Source: Nitrospirales bacterium
Lineage (GTDB): Bacteria > Nitrospirota > Nitrospiria > Nitrospirales > UBA8639
NCBI GenBank assembly: GCA_029261355.1
Contig: JAJDBM010000007.1
Coordinates: forward strand, 25,870-89,869
DNA: 64,000 nucleotides
Direction of reading: 5' to 3'
The notes under the pieces: generated by a model
The model's database searches: none
Told to the model about the DNA's origin: nothing
The model's input: the letters and a program-made list of their open reading frames with translations, nothing else
In this document: one piece after another, positions 1 through 9,150 of the stretch
Position numbering within the stretch: the first letter of the stretch is position 1
Layout: each line of letters begins with the position of its first letter
Translations under genes and position numbers: made by a program

Positions 1-415
1 GACGACGAATATAAGTCCCGCAATCTGGACGAGTGGACAGGAGAAAACCACCGGCAACCTCTGACAACAGTAACCCTCGACCGTCCTGTGCATATTCAGC
101 TTGCAGAACCTGCAAAATCTCAGTGATTTTAGACTTTGGAGTGCCTCCAAGCACCTGCACTAACTTATCACTAGAAATCGGTTCCTGAGAAACGAACAAC
201 ACAGCTTCAATAATACTTTTAATTTCTAATTCATTGATCTCTGGGCTCTCATCAACCTCACGACGTTGCTCTTCTTCCTTCAATGCGCCAAGTGAAGGAC
301 CATCCGAAATGGAAAGTTGCTGCTCAGAAACTATTTCCTCTTCAAGCTCTTGCTTCAGGTCCTGTTCAAGATCTGACTCTACAGCATTTCCATTACGTAG
401 CTCATTAACCGTCAT
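1..415 (-). CDS. scpB: Segregation and condensation protein B (ScpB), C-terminus beyond the window
   Basis: ScpB is a winged-helix partner of ScpA in the bacterial condensin (SMC-ScpAB) that organises the nucleoid. The visible 138 codons start at an ATG at 415, with a GGAGG box about 6 bases upstream. Residues 1-55 form an acidic, low-complexity leader rich in Glu and Asp. The first winged helix then begins, with the typical IKSIIEAVLFVSQEPIS stretch and the GGTPKSKITEILQVLQ helix-turn. The gene follows scpA on the same strand with an 89-base gap, the usual order. The long acidic leader is an extension relative to short ScpB proteins. The 3' end is cut by the window edge, so the second winged helix is not visible. 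Confidence 0.9.
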   Translation of the reverse strand, partial: MTVNELRNGNAVESDLEQDLKQELEEEIVSEQQLSISDGPSLGALKEEEQRREVDESPEINELEIKSIIEAVLFVSQEPISSDKLVQVLGGTPKSKITEILQVLQAEYAQDGRGLLLSEVAGGFLLSTRPDCGTYIRR

Positions 416-504
416 TCGTGGCCTCCAAATGGTGGTTGGTCCTTAGCTTCGTCATATTCACGAACCCCTTACCCACAGAATCTCTCCATTTCAGACCACG
501 GGGA

Positions 505-1293
505 TTACGAATCCCCTGGCAAAAACTTCCTCGTCACCCGTATTGGGCCAAAAATATCACCTTGGTAAAGTCGCACTAAATTCATCCGCACAAGTTCGAG
601 CAAAGCCAGAAATGTCACAATAATCTGAGGGCGGGAATCAACTCGGTCAAATAAGGCATCAAATGTCACAGAGGATTCAATCTCCAAACGTTCCAATATT
701 CTATGAATATTATCTTGAATAGAAAGTGCTTCCTTGGTCACATCCATTACGGTTTGATTGGGTGTGGCACGATCTAGCACTTGCTGTAACGCGCCGACCA
801 AATCGAATAAACTCAGGTCATCCGTCTGAATTTCCTCGTCAAGTGAGTCCTCTTTTGCAGACTCCACCATTGGCCTGGCCTCTCGAACAAAGGCTTCCTG
901 CCAGACTTTTTCCTGACTCGAAAGACGGAGTGCCGCATCCTTGAATTGCTCATACTCAACCAATTGACGAACTAGTTCAGCTCGAGGATCCTCGCCTTCA
1001 GCTTCCTCTTCCGCCGCAGCTTCCTCTTTGGGTAGTAATAGCCGAGATTTTATCTGAAGCAAAGTCGCAGCCATCACCAGAAACTCTCCAGCAAACGAGA
1101 GATTCAAGTTTTTCATGAAGTTGAGATATTCGAGGTATTGCTGTGTGATGAGAGCGATAGGAATATCGTAGATATTGATTTCTTGCTTACGAATCAGATG
1201 AAGCAGCAGGTCCAGAGGGCCATTAAACGAATCGAGCTGAACGTTATATCCCTCTTCCAACGAATCATCAATTTGAAGGCTATCCATAGGCAA
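505..1293 (-). CDS. scpA: Segregation and condensation protein A (ScpA)
   Basis: ScpA is the kleisin subunit that bridges SMC heads and binds ScpB during chromosome condensation. The 262-residue product has the family N-terminus (FNGPLDLLLHLIRKQEINIY, then IALITQQYLEYL), an acidic middle linker rich in Glu (about residues 90-110), and a C-terminal winged-helix region (VTFLALLELVRMNLVRLYQ). Length is normal for the family. The TTG at 1293 lies 8 bases after an AGGGGTGAG ribosome site; an ATG at 1287 is the alternative start. It is upstream of scpB on the minus strand and probably cotranscribed with it. Confidence 0.93.
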   Translation of the reverse strand: MPMDSLQIDDSLEEGYNVQLDSFNGPLDLLLHLIRKQEINIYDIPIALITQQYLEYLNFMKNLNLSFAGEFLVMAATLLQIKSRLLLPKEEAAAEEEAEGEDPRAELVRQLVEYEQFKDAALRLSSQEKVWQEAFVREARPMVESAKEDSLDEEIQTDDLSLFDLVGALQQVLDRATPNQTVMDVTKEALSIQDNIHRILERLEIESSVTFDALFDRVDSRPQIIVTFLALLELVRMNLVRLYQGDIFGPIRVTRKFLPGDS

Positions 1294-1394
1294 ATATTCG
1301 ACTCACCCCTGACAATTTTCTTCCAATAATCTAGATATACCATCTTTTGTGGGCTCCATCAATCCCTCATCTATATATAGTGGAAAATACGCAT

Positions 1395-2537
1395 TTACGA
1401 TGAAGATTCTCGCCATTTTCTCACCCCCCAGGTGACAAAACAGAGGAACCCAGCAAAGGCAAGTCCTATGGTTAATACTTTACTTACAGGAATATCCGTA
1501 TCTACGTCCGTGTATTGTCCCTCAAGAACAGTGTCGGAAAAGTCAGGAGGAATGGAAAAATTCGTACGCGAGAAGGCTTGATCCTTGGGAAATTGTGCAT
1601 GGGCAAAATCAGCCACTCCCTGAAAGGTAGCATCTTGGAAGTTTGCACTTTGCCGAAATATTGAAAATCGAAAAAAAACTTCGCGAACAAAATGCGCATC
1701 AACAAACAGTAACGGACCATCAAATTGAGCACCAGAGAACCCAGTCCCCATTACAAACCTAGCTTTTTCAAAATTGGCTTTCCGCGTGAATGCCACTTCA
1801 AGAAATTCAGCAATCCCTCGAAAATGACTTCCCGTGAAACTGACATCTTGCTTGAATTGTGCCTTATGAAAGCGAGAATGTGTGCCAAACTCTACTCCAT
1901 CAAATATCGCCCGACCATCGAATTGGGTACGAATAAAAAACCCTTCATACGCAATAACGGAACGTGAAAAATCAACCGATTTCAAAAACACCGATTGCGT
2001 AAAATCCATCGATTGTTGAAACGTCGTCTCGGTCATCAACACATCCTCGTTGAAGAAGATCACATCATTCCGCAAGTTGGTTGCCCAGTTACCTTGCACG
2101 TCCACATGATAAAGAGAGAGTGATCCAAGAATCATGCGCCCGTTTTGAGTTTTTCGCGCGTCTAAAATACGACCCGCAACCGGCGATGACTCAGAAATTT
2201 CATTCAAGGAGAGGACTGGCAATTGATCAAACATCAAATCACCAATAACTGTCACGCCTTCAAGGTCTACATCCCGACCTTCCTGGAGTGCTCGAAAAAC
2301 CTCAACAGCGTCAATGGCATGATTCGTACGCTCATCAGATGTGCAAGAGCCAATAAGATGTCGACGAAATATCTCCTGATCGCTCAAAGAGGATGACTGC
2401 ATCTCACAGCCATAGGCCGAATCCTCAACGCCAATGCCCCCTACCAACAGACTCCCTAGACACAAGGTCCACCCAACGCGAAAACTAAGACACATCATCC
2501 ACCTACTGAGCCACGCCGCGATACTATTCATCGTCAT
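1395..2537 (-). CDS. Exported pentapeptide-repeat protein with C-terminal membrane anchor
   Basis: About 380 residues. A signal-peptide-like stretch follows the start (hydrophobic core WTLCLGSLLVGGIG). The body has a long run of imperfect pentapeptide repeats of the A(D/N)LXX type, seen as phrases such as ANFQDATFQGVADFAHAQF and VDFSRSV. A hydrophobic segment (LTIGLAFAGFLCFVTWGV) and a basic tail close the protein, so it is probably anchored in the inner membrane with the right-handed beta-helix in the periplasm. Pentapeptide proteins have no single function. The start is uncertain: ATG at 2537 places the signal peptide well, while an in-frame GTG lies at 2576. No operon partner is evident. 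Confidence 0.75.
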   Translation of the reverse strand: MTMNSIAAWLSRWMMCLSFRVGWTLCLGSLLVGGIGVEDSAYGCEMQSSSLSDQEIFRRHLIGSCTSDERTNHAIDAVEVFRALQEGRDVDLEGVTVIGDLMFDQLPVLSLNEISESSPVAGRILDARKTQNGRMILGSLSLYHVDVQGNWATNLRNDVIFFNEDVLMTETTFQQSMDFTQSVFLKSVDFSRSVIAYEGFFIRTQFDGRAIFDGVEFGTHSRFHKAQFKQDVSFTGSHFRGIAEFLEVAFTRKANFEKARFVMGTGFSGAQFDGPLLFVDAHFVREVFFRFSIFRQSANFQDATFQGVADFAHAQFPKDQAFSRTNFSIPPDFSDTVLEGQYTDVDTDIPVSKVLTIGLAFAGFLCFVTWGVRKWRESSS

Positions 2538-2811
2538 TGATCGTTCATGAAAAATGTTGAAAAAATAGAAATTCACGAACCTTTTGGAAGAACTGCCTCA
2601 CATGCTAATAGACCAAATACGAGTTACACACCAGGTAGAGCATCCTTAAGGATAAGGAAATGCATCCAAAAGCAGGCCTTACTCAAAGAGGGCCCCTAAG
2701 AAACTGAGACACCAATAGGACGAAGGTGTTGCGGATCCGATCTACACACGACTTTCCTCTGGCTCAAAATGTGTCGTGCTAGAATTTTCAGTCCAGCACA
2801 GTGTCCCTACA

Positions 2812-3579
2812 TCACGTTTGGGGAGGTTCAGGAGATGACTGAGTCACAGGCGGCTGAGGTTCTACTTTGGGAGCAGGCGCTGGCTTTGGAATAGACGAAG
2901 GCGCAGGCATTGATTCTGAAGCCTTTGGAGCGTTGACATCCTTCAGCATCAGATAGAAATCTTTATGTTCTAAATCTGATTGGCTTTGCCTCACTTCAAT
3001 ATCTTTCACTGTCTTTGGAGGAGGGACAACAACCTTCTCCCCGTCCTGCCAATTCACAGGTGTGGCACACGAAAAATGCTCGGTTGTTTGCAATGCGGTC
3101 ACAAGACGCAGTATTTCCTCGACATTTCGTCCGACATTCAAAGGATAATAGACAAGCGCCCGAATGATTCGCTTTGGATCAATGATAAAGACAGCACGAA
3201 CAGTCGCGGTAGAATCTGCCCCAGGATGGATCATGCCGTAGCGATGAGACACCTGCATACTCACATCAGAAATCAGAGGGAACGGTATAACAACTCCCAT
3301 CTTGTCTTTCATATTTTGAAGCCAGGCGAGATGAGAATGAATACTATCAACACTCAGGCCAATCAGCTTTATCCGACGGGCGACAAATCGCTCATGCTGA
3401 CGAGCAAATTCCATGATTTCCGTCGTACAAACAGGTGTAAAATCTGCAGGATGAGAAAAGAGAATGACCCAATCTTGTTCTTGCCAAACGCTAAAATTAA
3501 AGTCTGGGATATGCGTGGTCATCGCTTTAAAATCTGGAGCATGATCACCAATTCGAGGCAAACCCGTCACGTCTGACAT
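2812..3579 (-). CDS. Peroxiredoxin, 1-Cys (Prx6/AhpC-TSA) type, with proline-rich tail
   Basis: Thiol peroxidase that reduces hydrogen peroxide or organic peroxides. The catalytic motif HPADFTPVCTTE, with the peroxidatic Cys, is at about residues 43-54. The arrangement and the long C-terminal domain (VIPFPLISDVSMQVSHRYGM, then FSCATPVNWQDGEKVVVPPP) match the Prx6 subfamily. Normal Prx6 proteins are about 210-225 residues. This one carries an added Pro/Ala/Glu-rich tail of about 40 residues, possibly an extended linker or surface tether. The ATG at 3579 has an AGGAGGGTTC leader, the same leader as the histone-like gene just upstream, so the two genes may be expressed together. Confidence 0.92.
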   Translation of the reverse strand: MSDVTGLPRIGDHAPDFKAMTTHIPDFNFSVWQEQDWVILFSHPADFTPVCTTEIMEFARQHERFVARRIKLIGLSVDSIHSHLAWLQNMKDKMGVVIPFPLISDVSMQVSHRYGMIHPGADSTATVRAVFIIDPKRIIRALVYYPLNVGRNVEEILRLVTALQTTEHFSCATPVNWQDGEKVVVPPPKTVKDIEVRQSQSDLEHKDFYLMLKDVNAPKASESMPAPSSIPKPAPAPKVEPQPPVTQSSPEPPQT

Positions 3580-3652
3580 GAACCCTCCTATATCGTTACG
3601 TTGTCACTTTTTAATGAAAAAACCGATCGGAGATAATCTCACCCCTACGCTC

Positions 3653-4615
3653 TTACCACCGAGAAATATCTTCGTCATCATCCTCAAGCCCAGAATCTGA
3701 ATCTCGGAAAAACTTTTCCGTACCAAGCTCCTCGGAAAGGTCCTCAGTAAGATCAACATCATCGCTATCTTCCCCAATACCTCGGGGAAACGCATCATCC
3801 ACAAACTCGTCAGCGAGGTCATCAGTTAATTCTTCGATGTCCTCATCCTGTTCTTCGCCAACCTCTACCGTGAGATCCTCACCATCGAAGTCAGAATCAC
3901 CATCAGACTCAGAATCATGAGCAGTAGCGGCCAAAGCTCTGGCAATAATTTCTTCAGGAGTAAAAACCTTCGCCTCCTGAGTGCCTGAGGCCGCGACATA
4001 TCGCTCATTACTCTGCTCCACAGTTTTCGTTATACTTTTTTTAGGAACGACTTTTTTTTCAGCTTTCTTCTTCACCGGTGTTTTGGGAGTCACAACCTTC
4101 ACTTGGCTTGTCACCTTTGCTACTGCTTTCTTAGCCTTTGGCACAACTTTTTTCGCAATGGTCCGCTTGGTAGGTTTTGCCTTGGAAATCACAACTTTTT
4201 TCACCTTCACAATTTTCTTGGCAACTTTTTGCACAGCAGCCTTTTTCACAACAACTTTTTTCAGGGCAATTTTTTTGGCGATAGCTTTCTTGGGGGCAGT
4301 CGTTCTAGGGGAATTCTTGGCCGTACCTTTGGAGGTACTCTTTTTGACACTTGCCAAAGGCTTCACAGCCTTAGCTGGGGTGGAAGGTTTCCCTCTCTTC
4401 ACAACTTTCTTAACAAGCTTTGGACTTGACTTCACCACTGCCTTGCTTTTCGCCTTAGGCTTTGGTGTTGGCTTAGCCACTACTTTAGTCTTAACCTTTT
4501 TCTTCGTATTGGCTGCCGGCTTGGATTTTTTTACTGATTTCACCGATACTTTTAACTTGGCCTTGGCTGTAGACTGAGGCTTGGCTTTCGATTTAGGCTT
4601 GGCCTTCGTTGCCAT
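3653..4615 (-). CDS. Histone H1-like Lys/Ala/Pro-rich protein with acidic C-terminal tail
   Basis: 320 residues of low complexity. Residues 1 to about 205 are a Lys/Ala/Val/Pro-rich domain with repeated KKV, AKKVV and KPK units and no acidic patches, like eukaryotic H1 tails and bacterial Hc1/AlgP-type DNA-binding proteins. Residues about 215-320 switch sharply to a very acidic tail rich in Asp and Glu. The expected role is nucleoid binding or compaction; the acidic tail could act as an intramolecular counter-charge or protein-binding segment. An AGGAGGGTTC leader precedes the ATG. Repetitive Lys codons make the opposite strand an open but spurious frame. Function is inferred from composition only. 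Confidence 0.75.
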   Translation of the reverse strand: MATKAKPKSKAKPQSTAKAKLKVSVKSVKKSKPAANTKKKVKTKVVAKPTPKPKAKSKAVVKSSPKLVKKVVKRGKPSTPAKAVKPLASVKKSTSKGTAKNSPRTTAPKKAIAKKIALKKVVVKKAAVQKVAKKIVKVKKVVISKAKPTKRTIAKKVVPKAKKAVAKVTSQVKVVTPKTPVKKKAEKKVVPKKSITKTVEQSNERYVAASGTQEAKVFTPEEIIARALAATAHDSESDGDSDFDGEDLTVEVGEEQDEDIEELTDDLADEFVDDAFPRGIGEDSDDVDLTEDLSEELGTEKFFRDSDSGLEDDDEDISRW

Positions 4616-5070
4616 TCTCGAACCCTCCTAGTGTATGTGAGCGTATCGTCACCCGCCGTCAGACGGTTACCCTCTGGTATGTTGGTCCATCTAACATGGA
4701 CTGCATACCTGTTTCAAGAAAAGAATGTCAAAACTAAAAAAAGGCTGTCTCCCGCTACCAAGAATATGACTCGATTGTTACAATGGCAAGTCTGACACAA
4801 ACAGTGGCCACTCACCGTGTTCCCAACTCACAAGACAATCATAAAATCACAACGTCCATCTCGCTTAGGTCTCTCTATACTTCAAGATACATTTACTCGC
4901 TATAACCACCGAAACTCCATTCCCTATAAAACCAAAATGACCATGCTTCTAGATTCCTTACTATTGACAAATAAAAAAACTCACACTTAAAGCATTACTT
5001 TAAGTATGTAGCAGAAATTGCCAACATATGACTGGCAGAATATCATGAAATCATTGCCTCTTCACCTACC
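4616..5070. other. 455-base intergenic region between divergent genes
   Basis: No open frame with a ribosome site is seen. The stretch separates the minus-strand histone-like gene from the plus-strand transporter and should hold both promoters. The only clear structure is the inverted repeat at 4985-5005, described separately. Confidence 0.5.
4985..5005. promoter_or_regulatory. Perfect 8-bp inverted repeat upstream of the MFS gene
   Basis: ACTTAAAG, a 5-base spacer, then CTTTAAGT: a perfect dyad ending 65 bases before the transporter ATG. It could be an operator for a dimeric repressor; it is too AT-rich for a terminator and no T-run follows. The regulator is unknown. Confidence 0.4.
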
Positions 5071-6450
5071 ATGAATCCCACTCAAATCACCCAAGCTCCA
5101 ACTCGCACCAGATGGAGAATACTTGGACTCCTGCTACTGATCAGCATCGTCACCTATATCGATCGCGTCAATATCTCTGTGACCGCACGACATATGATGC
5201 CGGCTCTTGGGCTCACAGACCTGCAGATGGGGCAAATTTTTTCTGCCTTTGTATTTGGATATGCCCTCTTTCAAATTCCTGGTGGCTGGCTAGGCGATCG
5301 CTGGGGAGCCAGACGGGTACTCACGTTCGCGGTTATTTGGTGGTCAATCTTTACGGCTCTCACCGCACTGGCCCCAACCCTTCCACTCGTCAATCTTGTG
5401 GGGATCATGGGCTCCTTGATGGTCGTCCGCTTCTTAATTGGAGTTGGAGAATCAGCCGCCCTCCCCAACTTCAACCGAGCTGTCGCCAATTGGCATCCCC
5501 CCAACGAACGAGGCCTCGGCATCGGAATCACCATCGGAGGAATAGGAATAGGATCGGCCCTCACTCCGCCGGTGACAGCATGGATTATGGTCAATTATGG
5601 ATGGCAAATGGCGTTCTATTCTGCTGGAGCCCTTGGAATTGCCATAGCCCTTCTTTGGTATTGGTATGCAACAGACCTCCCTCAACAACACCGACACGTC
5701 AATTCAGCAGAAGCCGCCCTTATTGAAGAAACAACAGGCCAACTCCAAGAAGACCACCCCTCACTTCCCTCACACCATTTAAAGGGGAAAGATAGAGATG
5801 AAAGGGGATTCAAAAAAGACCCCCTCAAGGTTCCTTGGAAGTCTATCTTTCACACACCAACAGTCTGGTGGCTTGTCCTCAGTTACACCTGCCTTGGCTA
5901 TGTTGCCTATGTCTACATGTCCTGGTTCTATCTCTATCTCGTTAACGTGCGTGGATTTGGAGTGCTCAGGGGAGCCTTCTTTGCTTCGGCACCATTTCTA
6001 GCAATGGCGGTCTTTTGTCCAGTTGGAGGATGGGTCACGGACAAACTCACCCAAACTCGAGGATTAAACTTTGGAAGAGCAAGTGTCGGGGGATCAGGAA
6101 TGATCTTAGCTGCACTATCAATTATTATTGGAGCAAATGTGGAGGCTCCGTTCCTCGCAATTGGCATGCTCTCCCTAGGCGCCGGATGGCTCTACTTCAC
6201 AGTAGGTGCCTTTTGGTCCTCTACGACAGACCTCTCCAAACCCCATGCGGGCACTCTTTCCGGACTCATGAATACGGGGGCCAATCTTGGTGGCACTCTC
6301 TCCCCTACTCTCACGCCTTGGCTTGCTGATCAATTTGGATGGTCTGTGGCTCTGGGAACTGCGGCTCTTGTGGCATTTCTAGGGGGATTTTTTTGGCTGA
6401 TGATTCGACCAGGAGATGGACTACGACAAGGAGAACATGACAAAGAATAG
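5071..6450 (+). CDS. MFS transporter (anion:cation symporter-like)
   Basis: Inner-membrane secondary transporter of 459 residues with about 12 hydrophobic segments split by a long charged central loop (about residues 200-255). The N-terminus (ISIVTYIDRVNISVTAR) and the motif-A-like loop GGWLGDRWGARRVL after TM2 are typical of the ACS branch, which moves organic anions such as hexuronates, phthalate or sialic acid. The substrate cannot be told from sequence. The ATG at 5071 fits the family start. It stands alone, divergent from the histone-like gene, with a dyad upstream that may control it. Confidence 0.85.
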   Translation: MNPTQITQAPTRTRWRILGLLLLISIVTYIDRVNISVTARHMMPALGLTDLQMGQIFSAFVFGYALFQIPGGWLGDRWGARRVLTFAVIWWSIFTALTALAPTLPLVNLVGIMGSLMVVRFLIGVGESAALPNFNRAVANWHPPNERGLGIGITIGGIGIGSALTPPVTAWIMVNYGWQMAFYSAGALGIAIALLWYWYATDLPQQHRHVNSAEAALIEETTGQLQEDHPSLPSHHLKGKDRDERGFKKDPLKVPWKSIFHTPTVWWLVLSYTCLGYVAYVYMSWFYLYLVNVRGFGVLRGAFFASAPFLAMAVFCPVGGWVTDKLTQTRGLNFGRASVGGSGMILAALSIIIGANVEAPFLAIGMLSLGAGWLYFTVGAFWSSTTDLSKPHAGTLSGLMNTGANLGGTLSPTLTPWLADQFGWSVALGTAALVAFLGGFFWLMIRPGDGLRQGEHDKE

Positions 6451-6609
6451 AAACGATTATAGAGTTGCTTGCAGATGAAAGGAACTCGAGAAACTTTAGC
6501 CTTATGACCTAATCATGAAACTCAAGAACATCTCGCCCTAGACTCGCCCCTGGTTCTCTTGTATCTTCAAAAAAGACGTTACCTCCCTAAACATTCAAGG
6601 AGAAACACC

Positions 6610-6924
6610 ATGATTCGAGTATCAGTGTTATACCTACGAAATGAAGGCAAGACCTTCGATATTGACTATTATTCAAAAAAGCATATGGCATTAGTCCATG
6701 AGAAAATGGATGGACTTGGGTTGAAAAGTGTCGAAGTCGATCGAGGGTTGACCGACCTCAGCCATAGCGAATCTCCGTTTTTCGCCATTGGCCATTTACT
6801 GTTTGAAAGCCTTGAAGCCTTTACGGCAGCCTTCGAAGTAGCAGGGACTGATTTGCTGGCTGACATGCCCAACTACACGAATGTCGATCCCATTGTGCAA
6901 ATTAGCGAAATCATGCCAACCTGA
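6610..6924 (+). CDS. EthD family protein
   Basis: A 104-residue ferredoxin-like-fold protein. The start MIRVSVLYLRNEGKTFDIDY, the KKHMALVHEKM stretch with its conserved His, and the C-terminal DMPNYTNVDPIVQISEI match EthD/DUF1330-like proteins. These are dimeric alpha-beta barrels of mostly unknown function; EthD itself is linked to ether degradation. ATG 6610 is chosen over an in-frame start at 6559 because AAGGAG lies just upstream and the family begins here. It stands between a transporter and a cyclophilin, with no clear pathway link. Confidence 0.8.
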   Translation: MIRVSVLYLRNEGKTFDIDYYSKKHMALVHEKMDGLGLKSVEVDRGLTDLSHSESPFFAIGHLLFESLEAFTAAFEVAGTDLLADMPNYTNVDPIVQISEIMPT

Positions 6925-7051
6925 GTGAATGAGGCTGTTGAATGTTTTATTACCACGGCAACAAGGGCGGGAACACCACTGAGTGATTTTTTCAACATTC
7001 GCTGAATGGACTTGATGATCGGAACCGTCGCTTGGTACATTCACCTTCATT

Positions 7052-7585
7052 GTGTCAGACTCATCATCACCAAAATTCCAGAAAAAAAACCCAAAAGCAA
7101 TAATCTCTACTAGTCTAGGGAATATTGAGCTTCGCTTTCTTCCAGACATTGCGCCACGGCATGTCGAAAACTTCATCAATCTGACTAAGATAAAGTTTTA
7201 CGATGGAACAAGCTTTCATCGCGTCGTTCCCGGGTTTATCATTCAAGGCGGTGATCCATTAAGCAAAGAACCTGATCGTGCACTTCATGGCACGGGGAGC
7301 CCTGGGTACAGCATTCCCCCAGAAACGAGCGATTATCCCCATCGAAGGGGAAGCCTTGCCATGGCCAAGGTCCCAAGAAATGAAGACCGGACTCGTGACA
7401 TTTCAGATAATGGGTCGCAGTTTTTTATTTGCGTGGAAGACTCAGGTAGCCTCGACCGGATGTACACGGTTTTTGGGAAGGTATTTCGTGGAATGGATGT
7501 CGTTGACCAAATTGTCGCTGCTCCCCGAGATGATCGGGATAACCCGCTTGATCCTATCCTCATGACAGTGACGGTAGAAGAATAA
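7052..7585 (+). CDS. Peptidyl-prolyl cis-trans isomerase, cyclophilin type
   Basis: 177 residues covering one cyclophilin domain. Key motifs are FHRVVPGFIIQGGDP (catalytic Arg and Phe region), GSQFFICV and YTVFGKVFRGMDVVDQI. The protein catalyses proline isomerisation during folding. No signal peptide is present, so it is probably cytoplasmic (PpiB-like). The start is a GTG at 7052 with no obvious ribosome site. It converges with the MEMO-like gene across a 219-base spacer. Confidence 0.92.
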   Translation: MSDSSSPKFQKKNPKAIISTSLGNIELRFLPDIAPRHVENFINLTKIKFYDGTSFHRVVPGFIIQGGDPLSKEPDRALHGTGSPGYSIPPETSDYPHRRGSLAMAKVPRNEDRTRDISDNGSQFFICVEDSGSLDRMYTVFGKVFRGMDVVDQIVAAPRDDRDNPLDPILMTVTVEE

Positions 7586-7804
7586 AAGTACGTCGCTCGT
7601 CCCTCGTGAATCGTATTTCGTTAAATTAAACTGCACAAATTACGAGTTACGGCAAATCCAAAGACTTTCGCGTTGAGCCAATATACTGAAACAGGAAAAT
7701 GGCCCACGAGAACCGAGAGAAGAGTCGAGGTCCTCGCTCGTATTTATTCAAAAGAGGCTTTCGGTTTATGAGATATGAGTCACGAGCGACGAGATTCGGT
7801 TTTT
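7586..7804. repeat. Convergent spacer bounded by a perfect 10-bp inverted repeat
   Basis: CGTCGCTCGT at 7591-7600 and its exact complement ACGAGCGACG at 7782-7791 flank about 181 bases between two converging genes. Related ACGAG/CTCGT words recur inside. It could be a small dispersed palindromic unit or a bidirectional 3' structure; a T-run (sense of the + strand) follows the right arm. Confidence 0.4.
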
Positions 7805-9055
7805 TTAAAAGAAAGCGATGCTCGCGTAGGTGACAGTTGAATTAAACTGATCAGTTATGCCACGATCATACCGTAAAACCTCAGCTTTTTCCGCTTCAAT
7901 TAACTTCATCAGCAAAAACAAGGTCGAAAATCCCAGGATATGACGCTTATCTCCTTCTTCTAGGATAAACTGCGCAAACTCCTCCGGCTTCATTTCCTCT
8001 ACTTTCTTGAGCATTTCCAGGTCGGTTTGCATACAACGGTGAAATGAAAAATCCGTTGGAGGCTTATTATCTCCGTACCTCAAGCCGATATGCGCCAGAC
8101 TCGCACTTCCAATAACACAGACTTCCTGACCAATCGCGGCTATGGAAGCTTTGAGGGCCACTAAGAAGGCATCAATTTGTTCAAAGAGCGGCTTCAATTC
8201 AGCATCTGCGAGGGTTTCAACAGGGAAAGAACAGAGGACCGGAATAATGGTAATCGGCCGCTGGCTTCCAATCGTGTGCTGAAGAAAGGGAAGTTGAAAT
8301 TCAACACTATGCTCTTGCTCATGACGAATATCTTGCTCAAAGAACTGCGCTCCCCCATTGGCACGAAAATGCTCAAGGATCGGCTTATTCACCGGCAACA
8401 CACCTAATGGCGTTTCAAAGTCCTTATCGGTCACAGCTATTCCATGTTCCAATTCAGAATGACACGTGCCAACAATGATGAAGACATCCGGTGTTTGAGC
8501 TTCCTTCAGTTCTTTATACGCCCATGCGTAGATGGCCCCTGCTTCTTTTGGTTCATAGTTTGGCGCCAAAATCGCTTTAATCTTTTTCCCTTGATTATCC
8601 GAAGGTTTCTTTTCTGGCCCTTCTTTGGAATCAAAGAATCCGCCTAGCTGCTCTCGCAAGGTATCGGCCTCATCTTCGTAGCTTTTCCCTGCAAACATCG
8701 CTTTCCTCACGGGTGTATTCCGGTATGCCGCCGTCGCAGCCTCTTGAGCTTGATCACACCGTTCACCTTCAAGAAAGAGCTTATCATCAAGGTCTGATAC
8801 CAATTGGCTGAGTTTATCAGGCATGAGAAATTCGCCATACTTCTTTAGATACTCGGCACCAAGTTGCTCAATAGAATGATCACCATCAAAAAACTGGAAA
8901 AGAAAGAAGAAATTTAACGGAATAACAAGCTTCTCAGACGACAACCTCGATGGATCCCACAAAAGAATATATTGCTCTTCGCCCTCTTTGAGTGGGGAAT
9001 ATTGCAAGTTTCGTAACGAGGGGAAATTTTTCGGATCTTTAATTGAACTCGTCAT
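7805..9055 (-). CDS. MEMO-like (AmmeMemoRadiSam system protein B) family protein with N-terminal extension
   Basis: 416 residues from ATG 9055; an upstream in-frame start at 9118 is less likely. Residues about 1-110 form a small helical, PqqD-like region (LVIPLNFFFLFQFFDG, then AEYLKKYGEFLMPDKLSQLV). Residues about 150-416 match the MEMO fold: IIVGTCHSELEHGIAV, EQEHSVEFQLPFLQH, ITIIPVLCSF and a final STVTYASIAFF. MEMO proteins are dioxygenase-like; human MEMO1 binds copper or iron. Here the usual APHAGY is APNYEP and the usual Cys-Gly-Arg near the end is missing, so metal binding may be altered or lost. No AMMECR1 or radical-SAM partner is adjacent. Confidence 0.8.
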   Translation of the reverse strand: MTSSIKDPKNFPSLRNLQYSPLKEGEEQYILLWDPSRLSSEKLVIPLNFFFLFQFFDGDHSIEQLGAEYLKKYGEFLMPDKLSQLVSDLDDKLFLEGERCDQAQEAATAAYRNTPVRKAMFAGKSYEDEADTLREQLGGFFDSKEGPEKKPSDNQGKKIKAILAPNYEPKEAGAIYAWAYKELKEAQTPDVFIIVGTCHSELEHGIAVTDKDFETPLGVLPVNKPILEHFRANGGAQFFEQDIRHEQEHSVEFQLPFLQHTIGSQRPITIIPVLCSFPVETLADAELKPLFEQIDAFLVALKASIAAIGQEVCVIGSASLAHIGLRYGDNKPPTDFSFHRCMQTDLEMLKKVEEMKPEEFAQFILEEGDKRHILGFSTLFLLMKLIEAEKAEVLRYDRGITDQFNSTVTYASIAFF

Positions 9056-9150
9056 GGGGTATTCATGCTCCTTCTCTATTGCACCGTCCATATGATACCA
9101 ACAGGATAAAAGACACAACCGACCTGAGGATTATACGAGGCCAACCAACG

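Noticed and set aside
3981..4577. 198-codon plus-strand ORF opposite the histone-like gene
   Set aside because: It arises from the repeated Lys codons read on the complementary strand and is a shadow of the real gene.
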